From contig NW_004624730.1 of the NCBI RefSeq assembly GCF_000247695.1, positions 33,396,524-33,460,523 on the forward strand: a DNA stretch of 64,000 nt, read 5' to 3'. A model generated the notes under the pieces. It made no database searches. It saw only the letters and a program-made list of their open reading frames with translations, and was not told the origin of the DNA. Below, one piece after another: positions 22,847 through 34,381 of this stretch (position 1 is the first letter of the stretch; every line of letters starts with the position of its first letter). Source of the stretch: Heterocephalus glaber. Lineage: Eukaryota > Chordata > Mammalia > Rodentia > Bathyergidae. The translations under genes were made by a program, and so were the position numbers.

Positions 22847-23073
22847 GGTTTCTCATTATTTATTCAGACATGATTTAATTTTAAAGGCTTTTTATTTCAG
22901 TTTAACTTGCTCAGAAAGACCTAACTGTACAGAAAAACAAAATATTTTCTCTACAGTTCCACACTGTCCCCTAAAACTGCAACCCCCAGAGAGGCTAATT
23001 CTAAAACACAAATGTTTCAAATATAAAATATAAGAGATTTTGCAATAAAATTCTTCAGGAAAAAATTTTTTTT

Positions 23074-23134
23074 TTGAAACAGGATCTCCTTTTGTTCCAA
23101 GCTACCCTCAAAGTCCAAAGTCACTATATAGCCC
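23074..23134 (-). mobile_element. B1 SINE, part 1 (split by MaLR LTR)
   Basis: Antisense B1 half ending CACTATATAGCCC; resumes at 23530. Confidence 0.65.
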
Positions 23135-23529
23135 TGTATGATAGTTAACTGTTTTGTCAATGTAAGAAACGCCCATCTGATTGGCTTAGCATACTTCTGG
23201 GTGTAACTGAATGATGGACTTACTGAAGAGGGAAGACCCACCCTGGGTGTGAGTGGCACCATCCAATAGGCTTGCAACCTGAATGGAATAAAAAGGGAAA
23301 GAAAAAAGGCTCACTTTTGCTTCTTCAGAGGAACTCCAGTCTTCACCACGGCCTTTGGACCTCTGCCTCCAGGGTTCTAGTGCAGACTTTTCAGCTTTCT
23401 GTACAGACTCGCATGGGACTCTAAAGTAAGCTCTGGACCTTCGATTTCTGACTGGACCACTTGGATCTCCAGTGCACAGATAGCCCCTTTGCATTAAATC
23501 TGTTGCTCTAGTGAGCACTGACTGATACA
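23135..23529 (+). mobile_element. Solo ERVL-MaLR LTR inserted in a B1
   Basis: A 395-bp unit starts TGTATGATAG and ends CTGATACA. It has MLT1/MaLR-like internal sequence (GGTGTGAGTGGCACCATCCA and GCCTTTGGAC). B1 halves flank it on both sides. Confidence 0.7.
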
Positions 23530-23597
23530 CCCAGTCTTGAACTTTAGATCCTCCTGGCTGAGCCTCACAGAGTGCTGGGATTACAGGCATGCACCAA
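23530..23597 (-). mobile_element. B1 SINE, part 2
   Basis: Continues the B1 (GATCCTCCTGGCTGAGCCTC, GTGCTGGGATTACAGG). Confidence 0.7.
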
Positions 23598-24307
23598 TCC
23601 TTTATAATCTCAAATCATCCATGTATCATCTCTTCTTAAAAAGGAAGTGACATACATTTACCTATTCTCCCATTTGCTCAAGTTACTAATGAAAGATATA
23701 AACAATAATTGAGAATGACTCCATATAGAAAGGAAAAAAGTTCAGTAGTAAGTGTACCTCACTTGCAATTAGTATAGTTGGCACTAGTTATATAATGCCA
23801 ATATAATGCAGATTTAACATGGGTAATTTTAAGGTAAATTTAGCTATTATTTAATAAAATGAAAACAAGATACTTCATTAATGCTTTACTTTAAAATTTT
23901 ATTTTAAGAAAAACAAAACAAAATTTCATAATCAAATAAGAGAATACTTATTGCACTATGTATTGTTCTCTTCAAAGTAATCAAGTACAAAACATAAACC
24001 CAAAAGATTCTTACAAAATTTTTAGAGATCAGTTGTGTAACAATCATTTTGAGCATTTAAATAACTCTTTATGTTAAAATCTGGAGATTTCCAGATATGA
24101 CCAAATACTTAAAAAACACTGCAGAAATATCAAGTCTTAATGCATATCTTTAAATAAATTAACCAAATAAATTAATATTTCACACATATTGAAAACACTT
24201 CAACAATGCAAAATTCAAGTTGTCTTATCTTCCAAAAATGGTAACACTATGTGCTGTGCATTTTAAATTCAAATCTGAGCATGGGTGCGATAATTTAGCA
24301 ATGATTT
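23598..24307. other. AT-rich, no recognisable feature
   Basis: Very AT-rich sequence with no gene or clear repeat. Confidence 0.5.
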
Positions 24308-24456
24308 TTGTGGTGGTGCACACCTGTAATCCCAGCACTTGGGAGGCTGAGGCAGGATGATTGCTGTGAATTTGAGGCTAGCCTGGGCTACATAATGAAT
24401 TCAAGGCCAGCCTGAACTACATGGTGAGAACCTGCCTTAAAAAAAAAAAAAAAAAT
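24308..24456 (+). mobile_element. B1 SINE with internal duplication
   Basis: GGTGGTGCACACCTGTAATC to the A-tail; contains both GGCTAGCCTGGGCTAC and GGCCAGCCTGAACTAC. Confidence 0.88.
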
Positions 24457-24505
24457 TAATAACCATTTCAACAGCAAAGGCTTTCAAAATTGAGTACTTT
24501 AAATT

Positions 24506-24584
24506 TTGGTGGCACTAGAGATGGAAGCCAGGGCCTTCCACATTCTAAGCAAGCACTGTACCACTAAGCTGTAACTCCAGCACT
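24506..24584 (-). mobile_element. Old ID-type SINE
   Basis: Antisense; CTAAGCAAGCACTGTACCAC in the middle marks the older ID type. Confidence 0.65.
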
Positions 24585-24691
24585 TCCTATTCATTCTTGT
24601 AAAGCCAAAGACTGAGGATGATAGAAACACTCCAATATAATGTGATATTGGAAATTTGTCAATTTATCAAATATTCCTAACTCTTTAAAAT

Positions 24692-24799
24692 ATCAAACCA
24701 GGCATGGTGGTGCACTTGGGAGGCTGAGGCAGGAGGGTCACCATGAATTCAAGGCCAGCTTCGGCTACATAAGAAGACCTTGTCTCCAAAAAAAAAAAT
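24692..24799 (+). mobile_element. B1 SINE, shortened
   Basis: CCAGGCATGGTGGTGCACTT to an A-tail. Confidence 0.8.
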
Positions 24800-25182
24800 C
24801 AAATTTGGTTCCAATTTTATATTTTGCTAATTTAGTAACTATATGTAATAAATTTCAATTTCATTAACTATAACTATAAAAGCAACCTTCTAAGGTCATT
24901 TGAAGGAAAATAAGAGGCTGTAATATTTATATTTTGTATTAGTGACTGATTAATCGTAACTAACTAGGGATTAAATTTGGACTTGTGACAATTCCCTAAA
25001 AATTACACTGGTATTTGTTCATTTCAGTCTTGGTAGTTAATCATTATTCTTCACACAAAATTATTATAAAGTTAAATTGTCTACATTGACAATAAAAAGG
25101 TATTGGAAGGTAGCAACCTTTTTTAAAATGATTCAAGAGCTCATTCGAGCTATGCAAATGAATGCCACTGGTAGTTTTTTTC

Positions 25183-25290
25183 CTTCAGTACTGTGGATTG
25201 AACCCAGGGTCTCAATTCTACATACCACCCCCCTACCCTTTTTTTGAGACCGCTTCTCATTAAGTTGTCAGGCTGGCCTCAAACTTTTTA
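25183..25290 (-). mobile_element. ID/B1 SINE fragments
   Basis: CAGTACTGTGGATTGAACCC followed by a B1 piece (GTCAGGCTGGCCTCAAAC), both antisense. Confidence 0.55.
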
Positions 25291-25516
25291 TCTGTTTGGT
25301 TCTTCCTTGTAAGACAGTCTTTTTTGTCTGACTAGTATGTACTGAGCAACATTTTGGCCATTCTTTTTAAGATTGATGCACAGTGTATTAACTATTGTTA
25401 TTCTCTAATTATTTGTTGTGAAATTTTGTTTTATTTTTTATAGAATGCTTTTAAAGATTTTCTTTATTAATATCTACTTGTATTATATTAAAATAAAATT
25501 TTTAAAATTTTAAGAT

Positions 25517-25690
25517 ATTGGAGATTGAACCAAGGGCCTTGACACTGAGCTACATCCCAGGCTTTTTTTGTTTTTTACTCGAGACAGGGTCTTGCCCTAT
25601 GTTGCCTAGGTTGAGGTAGAACTTTTGATCCTCCTGCTTCATACTCCTGTGTTGCTCAGATTACAGGTGTGCACCACCACACCCAGCTGG
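25517..25690 (-). mobile_element. B1-dID composite SINE
   Basis: Antisense ID tail, then a B1 ending CACCACCACACCCAGCTGG. Confidence 0.75.
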
Positions 25691-26262
25691 CAAAATGTTT
25701 TAAAAAGTAAATATGATTAATCATAGACTTTTTATTGTTACGTAAAGCATAGACAAATCTCTTTGAAAGCAATCTTTATAATCCAATAGTCAAATTTAAA
25801 TTCTCATTTGCTTAAGGAGAAGGAAAGAGTCCTGTACATTAACCTGTCCTGCTACAAGATCTGCCTCCATCACAGCAGAGTTCCAGGAAGCAAAAAATAG
25901 CTTTTTGTCTATTATACCTTGCTAACAAACTAGAGTAAAATGAACACCCTAATAAAATTTTGACTTGTGAGAAATGAAAAGGCTGTCAGTACCAAATCAA
26001 TAGTAATTGCATTAGAAATTTGGCCCTTTTATTTCAGGGAGATATAAACTGAAGTGGAAAAGAATATGGCCTTATAATAGGTATTTTACATCTTTTAAGA
26101 GAAAATTAAAAATTATGCTTTGCTATCTACTAAAGACATGAGTTTAAGAAAAATATCAGTGATTAACAACAAACATCACCTTCCCCTCTGTCACTAAATT
26201 GGTTCTTCTTAAATATATGAATCCTAGTTGTAATGGAAATTTTTTAAGTTTATTTTCTTCTT
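25691..26262. other. No recognisable feature
   Basis: AT-rich intergenic DNA. Confidence 0.5.
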
Positions 26263-26311
26263 GTAAGCACAAGATCCTGACTTCAATTCCCAGTACCAAA
26301 AAAAAAAAAGT
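26263..26311 (+). mobile_element. ID-type SINE, 5'-truncated
   Basis: Only the 3' part AGCACAAGATCCTGAC to CCAGTACC plus A-tail. Confidence 0.65.
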
Positions 26312-26436
26312 GAGAAAATATTTGTCTGTTTACATACCAATAAGGTCTAGTGACAAGTGACATAAAGTGTTTTTTTTTCTCTAAAGTAAAATAAATTTTG
26401 GAAATCTGCATGGTCTGTTCCCACGAATATGTTTAT

Positions 26437-26527
26437 TTTTTATTTTTATTTTTATGTACTGGGGATCAAACTCAGGACATTGGGCTTGCAAGACAGGTGC
26501 GATGCCACTGAGCTAAATCTCTGGCCC
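26437..26527 (-). mobile_element. ID-type SINE
   Basis: Antisense; flanks share GAATATGTTTATTTTT and GAATGTTTATTTTT. Confidence 0.85.
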
Positions 26528-26707
26528 AAGAATGTTTATTTTTAGCAGGGTCTATGTTATGTACCTTTTCTCATTCTTATAGCAAGAGTCCTCAAAATAT
26601 GAAAACAAATTTGCTCATCTGTTATATTAAATAATAATTTCAACCATTTAATACAAAACAACATAGTCTTTTCAGTTTCTGTTAACAAGGCAAAATAAAA
26701 GTCCTTC

Positions 26708-26795
26708 GTAGGGAGTGGGGATGTAGCTCAGTAGTAGGGAACTTGCCTAGCATGTGTGAGGCCCTGGGTTCAATCCCTAGTACTGCAAAGAAAAA
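26708..26795 (+). mobile_element. Old ID-type SINE
   Basis: GGGGATGTAGCTCAGTAGTA with GCCTAGCATGTGTGAGGCCC, close to the ancestral ID form. Confidence 0.85.
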
Positions 26796-27637
26796 AATAG
26801 TAATTCACAGGAACAAAAGGTTAAATGACTAACCTGTCTTGTGGGATGTAATTCACCACTATGCTCTCTCTTCTATTAGTAATACCTCATCTACTCTAGT
26901 TACTTTAAGGTTCAAGTTCAGTACTACAAATGCAGAGATTTTCCAGTTTTCATCATAGATTTTTCTTTTAATATTCTTTCAAGATGCTGCAAACAATTTC
27001 ACAACTATTAATTCAGATTTATGACTACAATTCAAAGTACAGTCTACAGTAAAGGTCATGATGATTACTTTTTTTTGTTTTTTTTAGATCACAGCCCTTG
27101 AAGATTTTAACAAGAGCTATGTCCCAAAAGTTAAAATTAGATATCTGATTTTTATATTTTATAACCAATTCAAGGGTTTCAGAGCCCCACTGAAATCTTT
27201 CAGCTAAAAACCCTTGCAGTGAAGAGAAAGAATCCAACAACAACTTTAGATTATAGGTTTAGATTTCAAAGGTTTAATATAAAAAGTTCTAGAGAAATCT
27301 ATGTATTGAACTTTTTGTGATTGATCAGGCAAAATGAAAATATTTACAATGGATGGAGTTTTTGGTTTTAGTCTTAGCTAATCTTAGAATGTTTTAAACT
27401 CTAATGTATATGTATTCACATGTTATAACACATGTAGTTATGGAAACACTAACATAAAAGATACACTGTATGTTCAATATAATATTAGCCAGTCAATACA
27501 TATTGAATTAAAGGAAGTTAATGTCCATACTTAAATGGAGTTTGATTTATCACAATCAACCAATCAAAAACCACAACAACATAACAAAACAAAAAGTCCA
27601 CTCACATGAAAATAAGGGAGTATTTTCTTTTTTGTTT
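26796..27637. other. No recognisable feature
   Basis: AT-rich intergenic DNA. Confidence 0.5.
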
Positions 27638-27730
27638 GTTTGTTTGTTTTTTTTTTTGGTACCGGGGATCGAACTGGGGTCCTTGCGCTTGTGCAGCAGG
27701 TGGCGAAACCACTGAGCTAAATCCCAGCCC
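27638..27730 (-). mobile_element. ID-type SINE, young subfamily
   Basis: Antisense GGTACCGGGGATCGAACTGG to AAATCCCAGCCC; GTATTTTCT repeats flank it. Confidence 0.9.
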
Positions 27731-28919
27731 AAGGAAGTATTTTCTAAAGTAGTATTTTCTAGTGCTTTTGATTTACAATGATAAACTCGGGTAGATAATT
27801 TTTACATACCACGACAATCAAATTAATTAATGTATGCAACACAGATGCACATAGCTCTTAACAAGTCATTTTGGCATGCATGACAAACGTTTACCAAAAT
27901 TAACAAAACATTACTTCAAAATAATTTCTTGTTCATTTCTAGAACAAATTAATGACTTTCTCCTTAGAGTTAAAGGCTTACATATATTTTAAAACTTTAA
28001 AGTCACTAAAAACATATAGACCTAAACTGTGTTTGAAAACATGTTTGAATTGAAAGAATATGAATGTGAAGAAATAAAAGGCAATTATGGCAATCTGAGC
28101 TTCTTAGAAAATCAGAATACATTCCACATGTGAGGGTTAAGTAGGTTTTTCTTTATTCAAGTAAACATTTTGATTATAATACATGATAATGGAAAATCAT
28201 GTGACAGAGTACCGTAGTCTATGGTTTGGTGTAGCCTCCTTGTCTCTAGGATGAGTATTTTTCCAGGTGATTCTTCACAATCTGACTTCCATACCTAACA
28301 CAGGTAATGCATGTGTTCTAGAGGCCACTGCCCCTATCTTCCTTCAGATGCTGTGTGCCATCTTCTCCCACCCAATTTATTCTCCATTACTTATAAAAAC
28401 CCTGTTCTAAAATTCAACCTATGTTATAAAATAAAATCAGAAGTTAGTATATATTTTCCCACAAAGATAAAATGAACTAAACCTCGTAACTGATTCTTTT
28501 TCCCCTAACTTTTAAAGAATTTACATAATTTCTAAAGAGTCAGAGTAATACTTAACACAAAATATGCCAAGAGCATACTGGGTGTAAATATGTTGAAAAT
28601 TGCTAATATACTCAAAAACTGACACTCCTGGAATACAATTTTTGTACTGGAAAGCATAGTTTACAAACAAAACGTTGTGTTTTAGTAAATAGAAAAGATA
28701 CAGTACTGTACTTGATTTGGCATAAAGTATTATGAGATCATTTTTATTAATAAAGTGCTTAAGAAACATTCTCCTACCACATGATTTAGTTTGTCAAAGG
28801 CACAAAATATCTCTCCCTCTCTTTCTTTAAAATATTTATTTAAATTATGGTATTACTCATTTCAATTTTACTTAATTGGAAAGCTGTAATATTTTTCTTG
28901 GTAATAAAAAAAAACGACT
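27731..28919. other. AT-rich, no recognisable feature
   Basis: No SINE or gene seen; could include downstream parts of a longer SLC33A1 3' UTR. Confidence 0.4.
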
Positions 28920-29794
28920 TGAGGAATGACATTTAATTTTTATTTTCAAAACTTTGCCATGAACATACATACAACACTAAATTTGATCCCCTCATTAGCT
29001 GTCTAACATGAAGCCCTTGTGACCGAAAAAATACATAACCATTAGGGTAAAAGTTAACAAAGAACCAAAGTAGCTTCCAAAAAAGGATATGGGGTGGAAG
29101 AAATCAATAAATTAAAAAATTGTAGCTTTCATTTTATAAAAAATAGTTTGAATTATCTTCTTATAAATCTTTAATGCTTTACAAAAGCAGGAAATACATT
29201 TAAAATAGTCTTTTTCATACAGATTCATTTGTACACTGTGGTTATGCTCAGAAATCAACTAAATGATGTTTCAGTAGTCTATAGTCTCTTCTCAGCAAAT
29301 TCCACATGAAATTTAACCAATTTACAAGTCAAAAAAAAGACTTTTAACTGCCAATAAATTCAGATTAGTTGTAGTTACTTCCTGAATATCAAGCTCTCTT
29401 TCATTTAATATACCATACCGAAATTTTAAATAGTTCAATGATAGGTATTGGTAACAATATTTGACTGCATGGTTACCACCCATGACTACTACACACTGCA
29501 GCTTAAAACATGCTTTGGTCAGTAAATTACAAAGACATAAATCAAATAACAAGGCTAGAAAAGCTGTTTGAGAACAAATTTCCTGACCTTAAGTAAACTT
29601 TAAATACATTAACAAAGCAAAAGAAAAATTTGATGAAACATACCAAGAGGTTCTATTTTTCAACCATTTGGCATTTTATCTTAATAATTTCCTTGTTTAA
29701 AATAATATTTTATATTCCTGTGCACGGATTACCATAGCTCTCTCAATTAAAACCAACCTATAATTACCTTCTAGAACATCCAACAGTCTATGCA
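28920..29794 (-). other. SLC33A1: Probable SLC33A1 3' UTR with poly(A) signal
   Basis: AT-rich, SINE-free sequence directly follows the stop codon. A minus-strand AATAAA lies at 28939-28944, followed downstream by a T-run (complement of the A-run at 28908-28916). Other AATAAA-like sites further downstream mean a longer UTR is possible, so the end is uncertain. Confidence 0.35.
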
Positions 29795-29962
29795 TTAATT
29801 GCTCCTTTTGCACTTCCACGAAGATGGTCCTTCATCCTGTAACTTTTTAAATTTTGGTCCAAGAAAGAACCACCAACAAAATCCAATAAAAACACAAATA
29901 ATCGATTCCACATAATAACCATCCAGTGCTGTAACACAAGAGCCACCAAGTTTTTTGCAAAG
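29795..29962 (-). CDS. SLC33A1: SLC33A1 coding exon 6 with stop
   Basis: Last coding exon, 168 nt including TAA. It encodes LCKKLGGSCVTALDGYYVES, a final membrane helix (IICVFIGFCWWFFLG) and the basic tail KFKKLQDEGPSSWKCKRSN. The acceptor is TTACAG|CTTTGC on the minus strand. The lysine-rich C-terminus agrees with ER residence; that point is inference. Confidence 0.96.
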   Translation of the reverse strand, partial: LCKKLGGSCVTALDGYYVESIICVFIGFCWWFFLGPKFKKLQDEGPSSWKCKRSN

Positions 29963-32900
29963 CTGTAAAAATAAAAATATAATGAATATTTCACAATTTC
30001 AAAATGACACTATTCAGAAATTAATGTTTCTATTTGGTAATTTAAAGGCTTAATCAAAAAAATGTGTTAAAATATTTCAATACTTCACTCACTCCAATGA
30101 CAAAATATTTTAATGTATCTTAATCTTCAATACTACTAATAGGATTAAAAGCAATTTTGAACTTTTGATGTAAACAATATTCATTTTCAAAATGCAGCTT
30201 TTCATATTTGGAAATGTGAAGAAATTTCCAAGGAACTCTCTAGAAGTAACTAATGACATTTTGAAATAATTTATCCACAAAACACTCACCAGTCTTTTTA
30301 GCTACAATATGAATAGCCACTGGAATTTTCCCTTTTCTATCCTTATAAAACTTAGCCTTTATTTATGCATGTATTCAGCACCTAATGTGTAGGACAATGA
30401 TCCTGGCCTTTGCTGAGATGCACCTTTAGGTGAGCTAGTTTTGCTGATATGAAAATGTTATAACCCATAATTATGATGGGGAAGGGGGTGTTCATACAGT
30501 TTTATACTAGAAACTATGAACAAATATGATTTTTAAATAAGATACAGTATTTCTAGAGGCAAACAAAGAAATTAGTATCAATATTTACTTAATATTATGT
30601 AAAATTAAAGCATGCTTACCTCAATAGCATCAATTGATCGACAATTCTGGTTTGATGCCCCTACACACTCTTTCACTGTGAGGGGATCCACCAGCCAAAG
30701 AGCAACTGTAGATGGCCAGTTTCCTCCCAGATTGGACACAGTATTTAAAAGAGTCATATATGTTCCTCCAATAAGTGGATCACTAACCTTTGCATTGAAA
30801 GCCATTATGGAAACATACATGCTGTATAACGTAACCTACAGAAAAAATGTAAAATATCTTTAGTATGATTAGATCATTTTTTATTTGGTTGGTTTTTCTT
30901 TTGGTACTGAGGACTGAACTCAGGGTTTCATACGTGCTAAGCAAGTGCTCTACCTCTAGGCTACATATTCAATTGCTATGATAGACTTACAAAACTATGA
31001 CATAAATCAAGAACATCAAAATCATAAATGAGAGATTAATTTTTAAGATTGTTACTGAACTCAATACTAAAAGTAAGGCTTTAAGTTCATGTCAATACAA
31101 AGATGAATACGAAACGTCTGTCTGTGCTTCTGAAAAATTTATTATAAGCCAGGAAAATAGGGAATAAATACTTATGATAAAATGCATTAAGTATCATAAT
31201 AATTCTACCATGAGCAGTCAAAGAATGTTCAACAGAAAGAGGCAGGTAAGGTGGCACTGAAGGATGCAAACAACAAAAAGCAAAGCCTGATATTTGTATT
31301 GCAGCTACATATATACATATATAGTGTATATATATGTATTTATATATGTATTATATATGTAAACACTCAAGGATGTGAATACATTTTTTTCTCCTATATA
31401 TACAGAAGACAAATAACACTTCAAACTTCATGTGACAAAGGAATACCGTGGTCTCTTGCATCCTAGGCAAGAGCTCTACCGCTCAGCTACATTCTCAGCC
31501 TAAGAAAAACCTTCTTTAAGAGGCAAAAAGTAGCTGGGTATTGTGGCACCTTTGAGTAATCCCAGAAATCTGGAAGGCTGAGACAGGGGGCTTACAATTC
31601 AAGAACCTGTCTCAAAAAAAGGTGGAGATTTAGCTCAGTGCAGACACCCTGGGTTCAGTCCCTAGTACTGAAAAAAGAAGAAAAAGAAAAAATTGTTTAA
31701 GAGGCAAAAATTAATTTTCTACTTACAAAGATGGAAACAAACTACAACAGTACTCCTTTAAGCACTGTCCCATGAGTTGTTCACAGAAAAGGAGTGCCAA
31801 AGTCAAATAAGACAGGGAGATACAAAGTTACACAAAATTTAAAAAGTTTCTTTTTTCTGACAATTTTTAGGACATAAATTCCTTAAGAGAGCAAGGATTA
31901 TGGCACAATTTATTCAGTTATCTTATTTTTATAGAATACCACATATTTTATTTTATTTATTTATTTTTTTGGCACCGGGGATCGAACTCAGGACCTTGTG
32001 CTTGCGAGGCAGGCGCCAGAACCACTGAGCTAAATCCCCGGCCCTCACATATTTTATATTTTATAAAGTGTGTGGTACTTTGTCTCAGCAAATTATTTTT
32101 TCAATCTTTATTTTTTTTATTAGTACATGTTTGGAGTACAAAATGACCACATTCCTCAGAAGGACTTGGTATATATACATAACACATCTTAATTCAGTTA
32201 TATGTTCATACTCAGAATAGTTTGTAGCATGAAATTGGTGTTTCCCTAATATTTTTTCAAAGCAATGATTAAAGTGCTACTTACCAAGAAGTTACATAAT
32301 ATATCATTTCTCAAATCTAGTTGGCCATATAACCTTTTCTCATAAAGCGTTTAGTTTTTTAAATTTCTGATTACATTTTGGAAAATTCTCTAATGAAATC
32401 TAAAGCCAAATACTTTTTGGACTGTAAGAATCTAGTTTTTCTTTCCTAAAAAAGTGAAAAATTGACTGAACATACTTCTTTTAACTTTTATTATGTGGCT
32501 AGCACTAACAGTGAGCAAAACAAAAACTTTTTAATATCCTGGCCTTGATTTTTTTTTTTTTTTTGGTACCAGGGATCAAACTCGGGACCTTGCGCTTGTG
32601 AGGCAGGCGGCGGAACCACTGAGCTAAATCCCCAGCCCTCGATTTTAAAAATATATGGTATAGTCAAACATCTACTATGGATTATTATTTAACTGTATGC
32701 AAAAAAAAATTGAGAATAACTGTTAGCCATATTTTAAGTTAAGAACTAAGTAAGAAGTAAATATAACTTTTAAAGGGCTTACATAGTTCTGGTAGAAAAA
32801 CCCAAAGTGAAATACATATTAGAAATAAATGCAATTAAGTGTCAAAAGTCACTGCTGGGCTTCTGCCATTTACTTGCATCACTTACATCTAGAACAACAA

Positions 32901-34330
32901 ATTTTATTCTGCAATAAGAGTTTAAATGAGACTAAAGAAAAGTAAGATCACTTCTTTCAGGGGTTACAAACAGGAACACAGAAAAAGCAGCTTCCAAAAT
33001 TAGAAACACTAAGTTGTAACTTTCAGTACAGAATCTAAACCAAAACCTGGGATCTTTAATTCAGTAGCCAACATTATTTCTCAATACTTTCAGGAAGAAA
33101 AGATATTAGAAATTGAAAAAGAACCCAGATCTAAAGATAGGGATACTTAGCAACAGTAAAATTAGTTGGCTTTGAAATCAATTCTAATATGTAACAAATT
33201 CTTGTTGAAGGAAAAAATTTTAATAAATTCCATAAACAGAACTCATGAAATCAAAAGCCAGAAGGCTTAAAATTAATCATCAAATAATTTTCTCAGTGTC
33301 ACAGTCATGTTTCAATGTTAAAATTTATTATCATTATTTGAAGGCAGCTGTAGAAAAATTTCTTCTTTGCCACAGAACAATTTACCTCCCGTGAAAGCCA
33401 TGGCAAGCTTACCTGATGTAAGGCATAACTCAGCAGCACTACAATATAGTAATATATAGGGAATCCTCCTTGGTGCTCTACTTTAGGAGTCCACCAAACT
33501 AGCAGGGCATATTCTAATCCAAACAACAATCTATAGAAAAAGGAGGATTGTATTAATTTCGATTTTAGGTTAAATGACAACAAAACAGAAACCTGTGTGC
33601 CAATCATATAAAAGAAGCCTGTACCTACAACCTATTAGGAGGTTAAAGAGATAAAAGTGCGCATAAATGACACTGACATTAAAGATGTTCTTCAAGCCTT
33701 TTTCGGTATACACTCTATACTCAGATATTAGTGATAATGATGAATGTTCCTCATTTAAAAAATTTTTTTACTTTAGTACAGTTTTATTTAGTTTTTACCT
33801 GTAGGGCATGGCTTTGTAAAATATGTTTAGTGGCTGGGGACCTGCAGTATATTTGCTGATAATCAGAGGCAGTATTATCTGCAAAGGAACCATTGGAACT
33901 GCCAGTAAAGCTAAATGTTCTTTAGGTACTCCCTCTTCTACCAATTTCAGTCCTGTTACTGCATCTGCTGCTGAAAAACCAATCTGCAATATAAAAACAA
34001 AAAAGTATTTTAATTTGTGACTTACAAAATATTTTCCTACAAATATATGTAAGTTCTTCAAGAACCATCAATTTCCCTCTTGACTCATGACAGTTACTGC
34101 TATATCTGATAAAACAATCAAATTACAGAAGGCACATTTTGCCCTGTCTTAACTAATGATATTTAGAGAAAACAACACTACCTCTATTTACTGCACATGA
34201 ACTAATTACAAGTAAATTTTCACTTCAGAAAAGTCCAATCTGTTATAATAAACAGTGTCAAAAATTCACACTAATTGATTTTAAGTTTAAAAGCATTTAA
34301 CTAACCTTAAATAATTCTGGTTAAATGAAG

Positions 34331-34381
<51 letters not shown>

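Noticed and set aside
23186..23590. 134-codon minus-strand open frame
   Set aside because: It lies across a MaLR LTR and a B1 half; no protein family is recognised.
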